Source: Tretioscincus oriximinensis (Eukaryota > Chordata > Lepidosauria > Squamata > Gymnophthalmidae). Taken from it: a stretch of DNA of 64,000 nucleotides. The notes below the pieces were generated by a model, which was not told where the DNA came from, searched no databases, and saw nothing but the letters and a program-made list of their open reading frames with translations. A program made the position numbers and the translations under genes. Of the stretch, positions 44,329 through 55,483 are shown piece by piece (the first letter of the stretch is position 1; each line of letters starts with the position of its first letter). The stretch lies in NCBI GenBank assembly GCA_022410635.1, contig JAJVDF010000780.1:336978-400977 (forward strand), in the 5' to 3' direction.

Positions 44329-46195
44329 TTAGTCACAGATATCATATAAACATAATATTTCACGTGGATATTCAAATTTCATCTGTGGATATTCAAATTT
44401 CATCTTTGTCAGTGGCTTCGTAAGAATGTCTTAAGAATTGATGACAATACGTGACATCAATGAGTCCCTTTTGTTGCACTTCTCTTACTGGTGCAATCTT
44501 GATGGCTATGCTTGCTTCCTCTTTTAATGCTCTCACTTTTCACTAGTGAGATACAAGCTGAATTGTCCTCATATAGAATCACTGGCATAGGTCCATCTTT
44601 ACCAAAGTCTTTCAGTAGACAAACAATCCACTCCAGTGGCTGATATACATTCAGACTCTGCAGTTGATCTGGCAACAATGGTCTGCTTTTGACATGTCCA
44701 ATTGATTAAGTTGTCTCCATAAAAGAATAGGTATCCACTTGTAGATTTGTAATCCACTTTGTCAGCACCCCAGTCATGTACCCCACTAGATGTCGGTTGT
44801 TGCAGGGTGAGACTCTGAGTTTTAAGTCCATTGTTTTGATTAGGTATCTGGCTATTCCTTTTGATTGCATTCCACTCATGTTGGTTGGGTGAGCTTGTCT
44901 TTCTGCTCAGAATCCCAACTGACACTGCTATGTTGAGTCTTGTGACTACGCTCAAATATAGGAGTTTTCCAATTGCTTCCCTGTATTGATAATTGTTCTC
45001 TAGTGGTTTTCCATCTAGTATATTCAGATATGAAGAATCCAATGGTTGGCATCTTATCATGCCTACTGATTCAACAAAGTCAATTATTTTGTGCTTCTGG
45101 TTCAGTAGAAATCCACCATCTTGNATTCTTTCCATTTGTATTCCAAGGTAGTGGTTTTGCTTGTCCTAGATGTTTTACTTCCACTGATTTGTTTAGTTGT
45201 TCAGCAATTTTCGCTTTCTTTTGCTTGCTTTGGCAACATATCAGTAGATCATCTGCAAATGTAAGTACATATTGGAATTGTTCATTTTTCTTCCTTGAGA
45301 ATAAAGATGGTTCAGCTATGCCTTGCTGAAATCCTTGTTCCTTAAGTAGTTTAGTTAGTTTCTCATTCCAGGTCCTTGAAGCTTGCTTCAACTCATAAAA
45401 ACTCTTTTTGAGTTGACAAACAATACGGCTTCCATTAGGTTGAAATATCCCTTGAGGTAGGTCCATGTATATTTCTTCTGACAGTTCTCCATTGAGAAAT
45501 GCAGCCTTTACGTCTACATGTTCAACATGCAATTTTCTTTTTGCTGCAATACTCGGTAGTACTTTGACGGCTGTGTGGCTGGCGACTGGTGAAAAAGTCT
45601 CAGGGTAGTCAAACCCAGGTTTCTGAGTAAATCCTTTTGCTACCAGACGAGCTTTGTATTTGTCAATACTCCCATCTGTGTTGCACTTGATTTTGAATAC
45701 CCACTTACATCCCGCTGTCTTTCTGTTGTGTGGTAGTTGGGTCAGTATCCAAGTTTGGTTTCTCTCCAGAGAGTTTAGTTCCTCCTTTACAGCTGTCATC
45801 CATTTTTCTTTTGCAACTGTGGGTAATTGTAACATCTCTTCCCATGTTGTGGGTTCAGTCACATTTTCTTCACTTTTGTAGCAAATGTAGTCATCATACC
45901 TCCTAGGCATTGTTCCTTTTGTGGTTCTTTGTGATACTCTTACAGCAGCTGTAGTGGTGTCCTTACTTGGGCTGGTCTGCTCCATTTCTTCTTCTGATTG
46001 TGTGTGAGGTGCAATAGATGACTCACTGATCCNCTCTGTGAAGGTTGGTGCCTCAGCTTCTAGGCTGGTATCGCTTCCAGTGTCATCCTTTTGCCTTGGG
46101 GTGTCCACAACATTGTTTTCATCTATGTAATCTGCATTCAGTACTTCTACAACATAGGTCCCAGGATTCATAACTCTATAACCTTTTCAATTTTG
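44329..46195 (-). pseudogene. Ty1/copia retrotransposon pol remnant (RT and RNase H)
   Basis: This is the 3' half of a copia-type polyprotein gene, which would reverse-transcribe the element's RNA in virus-like particles. Upstream, GYRVMNP and NADYIDENN are the linker after integrase, reached through an in-frame TGA near 46185. Reverse transcriptase follows: KWVFKIK, YKARLVAKGF, VDVKAAFLNGEL (about 45488-45520), ELKQASRTW and the active-site box FADDLL (45248-45259; family YVDD). RNase H covers about 45100-44500 (RLNIAVSVGILSR, TSGYLFFYGD, QTIVARSTAESE, EDNSACI), and the family C-terminus DILTKPL is at 44410-44430 with a stop at 44329-44331. At least two frameshifts (about 45100 and 44540), a stop and missing integrase and gag make it inactive. 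Confidence 0.9.
44364..44405 (-). repeat. perfect 21-bp tandem duplication in copia C-terminus
   Basis: 44364-44384 and 44385-44405 are identical 21-mers. Read on the minus strand they add seven residues in frame (MKFEYP twice) between DILTKPL and the stop. Confidence 0.85.
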
Positions 46196-46682
46196 ATTGT
46201 AGCCAAACTGCAATTCCCAGAATTCGCTGGTGCAAAGAAAAAGGGTACATTTGTTTTAGTTTGTTTCATTGCTAAACAGAACTGCATAATATGATNAAAG
46301 AAAGCCTTGAAAATTTGAAACTTTGCCAAACAGCTGATGTTTAGCTCCCTTGCTCCTGAAAGTATCATTTTTGCTTTTAAGATACAATGAAATTTCCCTT
46401 TCCAGTTGTANTTATTGGTTCAGCATTTGGCTGAAGTAATGTCAGCAACAAAGCGCATGTTGTTGTCAACATATACATAAAAATGAAGTGGATTAAAAGC
46501 AATGAATTGCCACACACAGGCAATACTCCTGCAGTGCAAAAGCTGCAAATTAATTACATCCAAGGCCCAGCATAATCTTTAGAGTAAAAAAGTAGATAAT
46601 TCATCCATTCAAATGAGCAGTCAGCACAACAATTTCATAAAATTCTAGACAAACTGGATGGCAGGTTCCTATTCCTGGTTTA
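46196..46682. other. presumed intronic, unassigned
   Basis: The integrase part of copia is not recognisable here, so the 5' break of the element is near 46196-46230. A CAATTCCCAGAATTC word at about 46212 recalls the R3 core. Confidence 0.35.
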
Positions 46683-47872
46683 AGAATATAAGAACTCTGC
46701 TGAATCAGACTAAAGCTCATTCTTATTCACACAGTGACCCACCAGTTGCACCTGGACACTTTCTCCAGCAGAAAGAAGGCAAAACCTTCGCCTGTTCCAG
46801 AGTTCCTGGAAATAGCATTTCAGGAATACCATCCCAGGAGGCAATATCAAGACATCCATTCTAATATCTATTGATACTAGTAGATATAAATTTGTTAATC
46901 CTATCCTAACGCTATCCAGGCTGCTAGATACCACCAGCTCTCCTGGAAGTAAATCCCGTTGACCTATGAACCTCTGGGTAAAAGAGTGCTTTCCCTTGCC
47001 TGCCTAACTATTCTACACATCAGCTTCAGTGAAGGCCCAGATAAAATATGATTTTATACATGCATGATTTTATACACTTCAATCAGATCATCTCTTAAAC
47101 ATTATCTTTCAAGGATGAAAAGACTTAGGCTGCAAACGCACTTGGGCTTAACACACACCCCAGTGCGAAGCGGGAGCAGACCGTTCCAATTTAAACGGTC
47201 CCCAAAGTGCTCGCACGACAATCAAAATGCACAGCACTTTTTTTGCTGCGAGTCAGGCGTTGCCGATGTTCTTTTTTGTCATTCTAGTGTCCTGAACATT
47301 GGAAACGCAGATCCCCGTTGTTGCCACGTGGTGGTATATGCGGCCAGTCCAAAGTAAAGAAGGAAGGGAGGGAAGGAAGTGTGGAGAGAAGGAAAGGAAG
47401 GGAAGGAAAGGAGGGAGGGCATTGATTGTGATGGGCGAGGTGAGGCAGCAGCAGCATCTGGGCATGCGGTTGAGAAGGTGACAGTGGAGGCAGAGCTGCC
47501 TTGCCTGCGCTGTCACTGCCTCATTGCTGGGCTGAAGTCCCGGGGATGGAGACTCACACGGCTTGAAGAATTGCCTTGCTCTGCTGCTGCGGCGGGTGGA
47601 AAGGGGTGAAGGAGGCAGGCGAGGCGGCTCTGTCAGCACCTGCCTTACCTTCCTCTTTCACCCTAATGGGCACTTCAACGCACACTGGATGTGCATGTCC
47701 TATGCCTTCATCAGTTCGGGATCAAAATGGAGTGGTTTCCACTCTGTTTTAAAACCCCAAGTGCGTTTGCAACCTTAGACATTGCAGCCTGATTTCATAC
47801 TTATTCCAGCAGCTTGATCATCATTCCATATTATCTGTTTGAAGGTTTGGTGACCAGAATTCACATTCAGTC
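46683..47872 (-). repeat. CR1-type LINE, inverted, split by a Harbinger-like insertion
   Basis: 46683-47127 runs from the 3' UTR (ATAAGAACTCTGCTGAATCA, GACCCACCAGTTGCACCTGG) into ORF2 (TACACTTCAATCAGATCATC, TCAAGGATGAAAAGACTTA). 47778-47872 resumes exactly with GACATTGCAGCCTGATTTCA. Old copy with frame breaks. Confidence 0.85.
47125..47777. mobile_element. Harbinger-like element inserted in CR1
   Basis: The element (47128-47774) has the terminal inverted repeat GGCTGCAAACGCACTTGGG and CCAAGTGCGTTTGCAACC, flanked by TTA on both sides (47125-47127, 47775-47777). Removing it and one TTA restores continuous CR1, proving insertion. The interior carries a GGAAGGGA purine tract (47348-47420) and a G+C-rich stretch, with no transposase frame. 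Termini resemble the GGCTGCGTG ends of the element at 1987-2393. Confidence 0.75.
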
Positions 47873-49099
47873 CTGAAGAATGTGATTTAGTATGTATATA
47901 TATGCACACACACACACACACATGGACAGAGAGAGAGAAATTAAGCTCATTCTTTAGGACTGAAGATGAACTGGGAAAGATTTAAAGATAAAGATGTTAC
48001 CAGGGCTAAAGATTTTGAAATAACTGGAACACTGGCCAAAATAGTGGTGAAATTGCTTCCNATACCTTGCAACATGTACAGATAAAAATGACAAAGATGC
48101 ACTGAAACCGATCTTGATTCTGGTGACCACATCAATGTATCCATATAAAGGTTTCTTTTGGCAAGAACAAATCGCTTTCTTTTACTTCTGAATATAGATT
48201 ATCGAACCTGTAACCCTCTGCTTTCAAAGCAATTAATCAAACATTAATTACAACACTGCCACTTCAGGAAAAACCAAAATATTTTATTACCTGCATCCTC
48301 TATTTTCAAGCATTTTATATTTAGACAAAATAGGAAAAGATTCTTTAAATCCTCAAGCTTTTTGCATGCTCTGCTCTGTATATTGTTTTCCTAACTCTTG
48401 TCTTTAAGGTAAGCACTCAAGAAAACCTATTAAGCTAAGCCCATTTCTCTTCTTTATTTACAACAATTTCCAAAGCTCCTCACAGCCAATAATCATTACA
48501 GGGCAAGTGTCACTACTAGAAAAATCAGTTTTTGCTGACTAAAAATAAGTTTTACACCCTGCTTGACACACAATTGGTATTTTGTTTATGGCAATAAATG
48601 AGCTGGGGGGAGGGGGGGTGTTCACTTCTAAAGAATGCTATCATTCCCCCACCAAATGAAAGTAAATGGCATTTTGATCAGTAAAGATACTAGCATTTCA
48701 GAAAATGATATGGAAGATATAGCCAAATGGATGAAAAAGAGAAAAAGATGGAAAAAAATTTAACTATTTGTTACATGTTTCGTGTTGTGTTAAAAAAATG
48801 TGAATCCTATTGGAGGCAAAGAGGAAATGGGCTGTTGGAAAATGAGGTGGATAGATAGGGAGTTTTCACANGTTCAAAACGAAAACTGATAGCCGCCCCC
48901 TGATCGGAGAGACAGGGAAGAAACCTCCGGAAATCATTTGTAAAGATGAAGAGTAGATGGAAGTTTTGCTGGCGTCTTCTGCTTGAAATTTGTGAGAGAC
49001 CGAGGCTGTAACCAGTCAAGGTGAATACCTCATACTGTAGCTTCTATTGATTTTTAAGAGGAAACATTTTAAACTGAGAAGAAATACTGTTAAACCTAA
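47873..49099. other. presumed intronic, unassigned
   Basis: A short (AC)n run lies at 47906-47922 and a G run at 48605-48618. No gene. Confidence 0.4.
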
Positions 49100-49220
49100 G
49101 CTTAGGGTTAAGCTTTGGCTGAGAAACAGCTGTCCCTTCCCTATTTTTTAGATGTGGCTAAGACCTTCAGGTATAGGGCAGTATTAAAATGTAAATAAAT
49201 AAAATAATAAATAAATAAAA
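49100..49220 (+). repeat. L2-type LINE 3' tip
   Basis: GGCTGAGAAACAGCTGTCCC, AAGACCTTCAGGTATAGGGC and an AAATAAATAAAATAATAAAT tail match the L2 3' ends at 22900 and 35380. Confidence 0.7.
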
Positions 49221-49221
49221 G

Positions 49222-49806
49222 CACATCCATGTGCGCACACACACAATGAAACAGACAAGAGCTGTTTCTTGAAAGTATGCACATGAAAGAGAGAGAAGGA
49301 GAGGGAGAAAGCATGCAAAGGGTGTGAGCTTCCAATTTTCCCTCAAGAAAAAGTATATAAAATGCTGAGTGCAAGAGGCCTCGTGGAAACAGTAAAGTAG
49401 CAGCACATAGGAAGATCTGCCAGACAAGGGGATCTGCCAGACTAGAGTAGGCTGACCAGATGACCCCTTTTGGGGAGAGGAACCCGGTTTTGGGGTGTTT
49501 ACACCACTCTCCCAGGCGGGCGCGCCATTTCCCCAGTTTTTGCTGAGGAAAAAATTAAAAGAAAAATATGCACCACCACTAGGGGGTTCTGGCATCTGGG
49601 ACCAACTCCTGAAGGCACACTCCCCTCAGTAAGAAAGAAAAAATTCTCACACACTTCAAAAAATTCTCACACACTTCCTATTCTTTTGAGGCAAAACGGG
49701 AATCTTGCACCATTTGCATGCTTTTTCTCTTGTAAGTGTGCATGTGTGCCTTTAGGAAACACATCCTGTCTGTTCCCCTGTGTGTGTTCACATGTGTCTG
49801 TGATTT
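49222..49806. repeat. long imperfect inverted repeat
   Basis: The left arm 49222-49360 and right arm about 49668-49806 pair in inverse orientation: ACAGACAAGAGCTGTTTCTT with the complement of AGGAAACACATCCTGTCTGT, GAGAAAGCATGCAAAGGGTG with the complement of CACCATTTGCATGCTTTTTCTC, and TTCCAATTTTCCCTCAAGAA with the complement of TTTTGAGGCAAAACGGGAA. Arms are clearly diverged. The 300-bp centre holds element F. Confidence 0.6.
49448..49680 (+). mobile_element. long variant of the GGCTGAC-terminated element, copy F
   Basis: TA-GGCTGACCAGATGACCCC, CCCGGTTTTGGGGTG and TTTTTGCTGAGG begin the element. The interior (CTGGGACCAACTCCTGAAGG, CCCCTCAGTAAGAAAG) matches copy E at 36567. ATTCTCACACACTTC is repeated twice near 49640-49675. 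No second terminus was found. Confidence 0.6.
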
Positions 49807-49821
49807 AAGAAGCAGCTAATG

Positions 49822-49900
49822 TTATTTTTATACCCAGCCCTATACCCAAAGGTCTCAGAGAGACCAACAGTAAAACATCAATAAAAGCAGTACAAAACAA
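49822..49900 (-). repeat. inverted LINE 3' tail fragment
   Basis: TTTTATACCCAGCCCTATAC, CCAAAGGTCTCAGAGAGACC and AAAGCAGTACAAAACAAC resemble 63605-63700. Confidence 0.5.
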
Positions 49901-51774
49901 CACTTTGTCCACACTTTTAGATACTGTTTTGTCCACACTTTTAGATATTGATTAACTGTGTTACTTCTCAGATTACATTGTTTCCTCTTTAGGCTTAACA
50001 ACCTAAAGAAGAATCATCTGAAGTGTTCAACTTCCTCTGGTTATAGCCAGAGTGTTGAACCGGACAGGTTTTGGTCTGATACAGCAGGCCATCTTTTCTG
50101 TACTGTGTTCTTAAGAGATCTGAGCCACACACATGCTGAAGCAGCACANTTTCCTGCCATAGGGCTTTAGGGGTGCACACCCCTACCCTTAGGTACCTAC
50201 ATATTACGTGGTGCTGATGTTCCTCTCCTTGTGAGGTGTGTGGCACTGTCATGATAACCTCTGGGATGCTAACCCCACACACACACACACTCATGTGGGA
50301 CCCAGCAGCCACCATGCACACCTACGCAAAATTGNCTGTTGGGTCCCTGTTCTCACGGGACTTTGCTTGATGTCTTGCCTCAGGTGTGTAATTCCTCCAT
50401 GGCACATGTCTGCACACTGGATCCCAGAAGGTCTCCACCAAAGAAGCACACTTTCTGCACTCTGAAGAAATGCACATTAAGGGGCCTGTTTAGCACGATA
50501 AGCGCTGAAGAGGCATGCATGTGTGTGGCAGAGCAGCCTGCATTTTTCTCCCATCCGTCCATGAGTCTTCTGGGTGGATGCAGCCAGACTCCTGTAGCAC
50601 ATTTCTGGATTAGATGTGATAGCACAGAAAGGGCATTAATAATTAAGACATGGACACATTTTGCATATATACTCACCTGCTTTGTATTCATGTGCAGCCT
50701 TGCTTTGCTAAATTACATCTGAACACTTAGTATTTAAGACTTTACATATAAAATTGAAACTAATTTGTCATGAATTGCTATCAAAATGGCAGCCCCTTGG
50801 TAAGATTGCACTATAGCTGCACATGAAATAGCACATTGAACAGTGAATGTGCTACTGAAACAGTGTTCAATTTTCACTCTTAGAAAGAGATAAAGCATGT
50901 GAAATTAACTGTAGAGTAGGTTCAGAGCATGAGGATAGTTTACCATTTAATAATGTATACAAGCCATGTGAATTGTTCAGAGACAATCATACAGGTGGAG
51001 GGAGTGAACATTAAAATTTCAGAGTTGATACAGATATTTGCAAAATGTGCCAAACCGACAGCTAAACTATTTATCAAAGTGCTCTCATGCTCTCTTACGC
51101 ATAGGCACTCTGATGGAATCAAAAAGCCTGCAGTTACTGGAGAAAATGAATTGTGATATGTGATTACCCTGAAAACATTATTATGTTCATCTTTGGGGGA
51201 GAGAAGATTGTTTTGAGGATATTGTAAAAATTCATATTAACTGTCAACAGCCTTCACAATCCTCAGTCACTTCCAGTGCGGAAAAACAAAAATTTAGTTC
51301 CTTTCTAATTGACCGTGAGGGATTTAGCATTACAGTAGGAAATGTGAATGGAAACAACCAAAGGTCTACAGGTTAGTAGTAGATGTAGTAGTTGAAGATC
51401 ATTTGGACAGGATTGAACCATACTAGACTGGGAAGGAAACTTTGATGGATGCTTCACTTAGAAACACTCATTAAGAAACATTTCAAATCTTAGAGAAAAT
51501 CATATTCCTCAATTAGGGTTTAAAGAAAAAAAGGAGGATAGAGAACGGACAATACTAAATGGACAATCCAGAGACTGAATGACTATATAACAGTATTGCA
51601 ACAGAGATGTGGAATTGTAGAATTAATAGTCCAGAAAACAGACAGAAGTTTAGGGATTGTAAACAGAAATGGTTAGAAGTTAAGATTTATTTGGGGGACA
51701 CCTATAAGAAGTGAAGCAACTAAATTAAGGTTGAATAATCATGAGGAGGGGAAAGGGAATCCTAGATCTGAGCT
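49901..51774. other. presumed intronic, unassigned
   Basis: A 31-bp phrase TTTGTCCACACTTTTAGATA is partly duplicated at about 49904-49950, and a short (CA)n run is at 50276-50292. No gene recognised. Confidence 0.4.
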
Positions 51775-52410
51775 GGCTGCATGTATTTTCCTTTAAATCC
51801 ATGTGAAAAATTGATTGGTCATGCTCAAACCACACAACAATGCATTTTCTGAGCAAAGTTCACTCAGAAAACCATCGCCAGTGCAGCTTAACACAATTTG
51901 TGTTAAGTGCATTCTGGCAACGATTTGATGTGAGCTCCAACAGGAGCTGGGACTGAACAGCTTGAGGTTCAGTCTTTGGGGGTCTTCTGGAAAAGACAGA
52001 AGAACACCCAAAGCCTGGAGCCCAGACAGAAGGAGATCTAAGGAGATCTCTTTCCCCTCTTTTTGCATGGAGCCAATCGTAAGCTACAAACAGCTGATTC
52101 AAAACATTTTTTCCTGCAGCCACAGCTTGAGTACAAAAGAAGTTGAATCAGCTTTCTTGAAGTCTTTGATCAGCTCCATGAAAAAAGAAGGGAAAGAGAT
52201 CTACTTAGATCTCCTGCTTCCCTGAACTTCAGGCTTCAGGGAGAGTCATCTGCATTTTCCAGAAGACCTCTAACGCCCAGACATCCAACAGTGTGTACGA
52301 GGACGCTTGCACTGGGCAGGAGAAAAAAGAAAGCAGAGAAGGGAATCCCAATTCACCTCANTACTTACTACTATTTTCGTGCCCCGTGAGAACCCAGCCA
52401 CAGGTTACAA
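51775..52410. mobile_element. uncharacterised repeat R4, copy 2
   Basis: It matches 26845-27332 with some insertions: TGCATTTTCTGAGCAAAGTT, CACTCAGAAAACCATCGCC, AACACAATTTGTGTTAAGTG, TTCTGGCAACGATTTGATG, and the end GTGAGAACCCAGCC. An AGGAGATCT word is tandemly repeated at 52029-52048 and recurs as AGATCTACTTAGATCTCC near 52196. Confidence 0.55.
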
Positions 52411-52828
52411 TTGGTTTTCCAGATGTAGCCTCAGTAAGGATTGAAACAGTATTTAGATGGGAGGAGAGATAAAAAGAGAGGAAAGTACATAAAGTGGGAG
52501 AAAAGGGTTTAAAATACAGTTAAAATAATGTAAAGTATCTCTTTTATACATTGTATTGAAAGAATATAAAGTATTTTAAACTAGAAAAAAAGAAAAACTT
52601 ACNGAGATTATTTTATTTATTTCTAAACATTTGTATCATGACACCTGGCAGCTGGTTTCAGGAGAATCAGCACATTATAAAAAATATCAGAGGCCAAATC
52701 TGCACTTTGATTGGGGAATAGTCCAAGCAATTAATAGGAACAGATCATTTGCTAATTGCTTCTACATGTCACATGACATGTTTGTTTTCATTCAGTCCTG
52801 CTGAAGAGGCCAGGCCAAGCAAGCAAAA
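52411..52828. other. presumed intronic, unassigned
   Basis: Nothing recognised. Confidence 0.3.
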
Positions 52829-53465
52829 CACATAAGAACATAAGAACATAAGAAGAGCCATACTGGATCAGGCCACAGCCCATCAAGTCCAGCATTCTGT
52901 GTCACACAGAGGCCCACCAGATGCACCTGGGCAGTCCGAACANAGGAAAGCAAAATATGCTCCTGTTCATGACTCCCTGCAAATGGTATTTCAGGAGTTC
53001 TGCCTGTTGCTCCATCCCAGAGTCAACATCCAGACATCTATCCTAGTATCCATTTATACCTTTGGTGTCNATAAACCTGTCTAGTCCTGTCTTGAAACTA
53101 TCCAAGCTGTTAGCTACCACTACCTCTTCAGGAAGTAAATTCCACAGGCCGATGACCCTCTGGGTGAAAAAATACTTTCCTTTGTCTGTTCTCACTTTTC
53201 TACCCAACAGTTTTAAGGAGTGTCCTCTGGTCCTTGTGTGACAGAGAAAACATTTTTTCCCTATTCACCCTGTCNATCCCATGCATGATTTTGTACACTT
53301 CAATCAGATCACCCCTCAGACGTCTCCTTTCAAGGCTGAAGAGGCCCAGACGTTGCAGCCTTGCTTCGTAAGGGAGGTGCTCCAGACCCTTGATCATTTT
53401 TGTTGCCCTCTTCTGCACCTTCTCCAGTTCCAAAATATCTCTCTTGAGATGTGGTGACATAATGG
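52829..53465 (-). repeat. CR1-type LINE 3' part, inverted, young
   Basis: It starts with CATAAGAACATAAGAACATA terminal repeats and runs through the 3' UTR into ORF2. The encoded pieces ([36 protein letters not shown]) match 55484-56710 almost completely apart from one frameshift near 53240. It breaks off at about 53465. Confidence 0.95.
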
Positions 53466-54091
53466 TTAGAACTGTACAGGCTTCATACTTTCTGCTTCTG
53501 AGCCATGAGCTACAGGAACATGTCATCAGTTTGGATGCAGATTTGCGCCTTCAATTTCAGGCAAATGGGTGGGGATGGAAAATCGAGAGAGTTGGCATTT
53601 GACTAAGCAGANAGATCATTGAGGTGCAATTGTTCTTAAGGAACAGCGTTGTGCTATCTTTGTTATCGCCTGCACAAATATTTGTAAAACAAAAGGGAAC
53701 AACAAAAAAATAGCTAAGTGCACCATGATTCTCTAGTGCACTTTCAGCAAAAAGAAACGGAAGTCTCTTGACATTTCTTTATGCTTGAAAGAAAAAGTAC
53801 AAGGTATTTACTGGTATCTATTCTCTTTTAACTCATTAGCAATTAACAAACTGTTTTCTCCTGCGAAATAATAAAACAATTAAGTCAATAACTAGACTTC
53901 GCCTTTACTCCTGTCAAGTTTATTCTGCCTGTTGTTGTTCCTATTTATATTTGTATTGTTAAAATTTCCGATGCTTTATGGATTGTTTGCTGAAAGGAAG
54001 GAGGGAAAGGAAGGAAGGAGGGATTCATGGCAAGTCTTGATCTCGAATAAATCATCACTGAAAAATCTGAAAGAATTACAGGCCAAACACA
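53466..54091. other. presumed intronic, unassigned
   Basis: GGAAGGAGGGAAAGGAAGGA at about 53994. Nothing else recognised. Confidence 0.35.
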
Positions 54092-54275
54092 TGGTGATAA
54101 ACCAGTGGAACAGTTTGCCACAGGGGGTGGTGAGTTCGCCTTCCCTGGAAGTTTTCAAACAGAGGCTGGACAATCATCTGTCTGGGATGGTTTAATGGAT
54201 CCTGCATCGAGCAGGGGGTTGGACCCGATGACCCTGGAGGTCCCTTCCGACTCTATGATTCTATGATTCTATGAG
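54092..54275 (+). repeat. bird-type CR1 3' end
   Basis: GGTGGTGAGTTCGCCTTCCC, TGCATCGAGCAGGGGGTTGG, GACCCGATGACCCTGGAGGT and terminal repeats TATGATTCTATGATTCTATG, the hallmark 3' end of the CR1 family common to birds and reptiles. Low divergence from 59340-59540. Confidence 0.95.
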
Positions 54276-54472
54276 AATTGAGCTGTAAAACATGGCTTAT
54301 TTTTCTACATCAAACTGGAGAGAATGGAAGGACCCAGGGTGAAAAAGGTAGCAAAAAAGATGATAAACAACCATTCTCCAGTTATATCTTCCAGATAACT
54401 GGAACTTGTAATAATAGGTGCAAGTGGCAAGTTCTTAAACATGGGGGAAACTTGCAGATGGTAAAATCTGTA
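54276..54472. other. presumed intronic, unassigned
   Basis: Nothing recognised. Confidence 0.3.
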
Positions 54473-54781
54473 TAAGAAGAAGAAGAACTCGGTTCTTATA
54501 CCCTGCTTTTCTCACCTTTCAAAGGGACTCAAAGCGGCTTACAAGGATATATTTTGCCTGAAGGCTTACATTCTATCTTCCCCACCAGGCTACGGTGGTT
54601 CCCATGTATCTACTTGCAGTCAGTTGCAATTTCTTGCAGTTCCTGCTTTCGAATAGCTGGGTTGGCTAGAGCTACAGGCTAGTGGAAGGTGCTCACCCCT
54701 CCCCACTTCCAACACAGGGCTTCGAAACCCCATCTCCCAGGCGAGAGACGAATTCCTAAGTGACTGAGCTATCCGTAACAG
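54473..54781 (-). repeat. tRNA-derived SINE, full length
   Basis: The minus strand reads CGGATAGCTCAGTCACTTAG (A-box-like), GGGTTTCGAAGCCC (B-box-like), CAGCTATTCGAAAGCAGGAA, GGGAACCACCGTAGCC, AAGCCGCTTTGAGTCCC and a TTCTTCTTC tail. It closely matches the copy at 15874-16182. Confidence 0.9.
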
Positions 54782-54944
54782 ATCTTAGTTAGAATAGTTA
54801 GATGTAGTAGAACAGGTTCCTGGAGTCAAGTAAAGATTTTCTGTTGTTATGTGACCTTCAAAGGAATCCCATGAACTTTCAGTAAGGAGAATGCCTGGGA
54901 CATCTGGATATGCTCTCCCCCATTGGCCACCACAGCTGCCAACA

Positions 54945-55176
54945 AATAATAATAGTAATAGTAATCAACAACAATGTTTATTTATAACGCCCCTTTCGCC
55001 AAAGGGCGGCAAACATAGCTTTTTATTGCTGTAAAGTAGGTGGAGCTGAGAGAATTCTAAAGAACTGTGATTGGACCAAGGTCATCCAGCTGACTTTGTG
55101 AAGGAGTATGTAATCGAACTGGGAGGCTACCAAGTAAGAGTCCAGCACTTTAACCATTACACCAAACTGGCACCTT
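54945..55176 (-). repeat. tRNA-derived SINE of a third type
   Basis: Minus strand: GCCAGTTTGGTGTAATGGTT (A-box-like), CCCAGTTCGATTAC (B-box-like), a body with TGGATGACCTTGGTCCAATC-like text, and a tail ATAAACATTGTTGTTGATTA then ACT/ATT repeats. It differs in head and tail from the TTC-tailed SINEs. Confidence 0.75.
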
Positions 55177-55483
55177 GTAGGAATTTGTGGGTTTCCTATC
55201 TCTGGAGATTTCAAAGAAGAGGTTGGTCAACATTTTCTCAACAGTGTTAGAGGTTTTTTCTGCACAGAATCTTATTCTAGATAACGGTCTCAATTGCACA
55301 AGCTTACTAATGCATTTTAGGGAGCTTGTTATTCAGCATTATTTCCATGGGAATAATGCTCCACACATTAGGTGTGTTGTAACAATTCCATAAAACACAT
55401 TATTGGTAGTGCACATTATTCCACTCTACATGCATTATGACACCAGCTAGTCCCATTAGCAAAGACATGTTTGCATGTAGAGC
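55177..55483. other. presumed intronic, unassigned
   Basis: TGGAGATTTCAAAGAAGAGG at 55202 faintly recalls bird-type CR1. Otherwise nothing. Confidence 0.3.

Noticed and set aside
45080..46171. copia ORF as a domesticated host gene
   Set aside because: Frameshifts, a premature stop and loss of integrase indicate decay. No intron structure or host fusion is visible.
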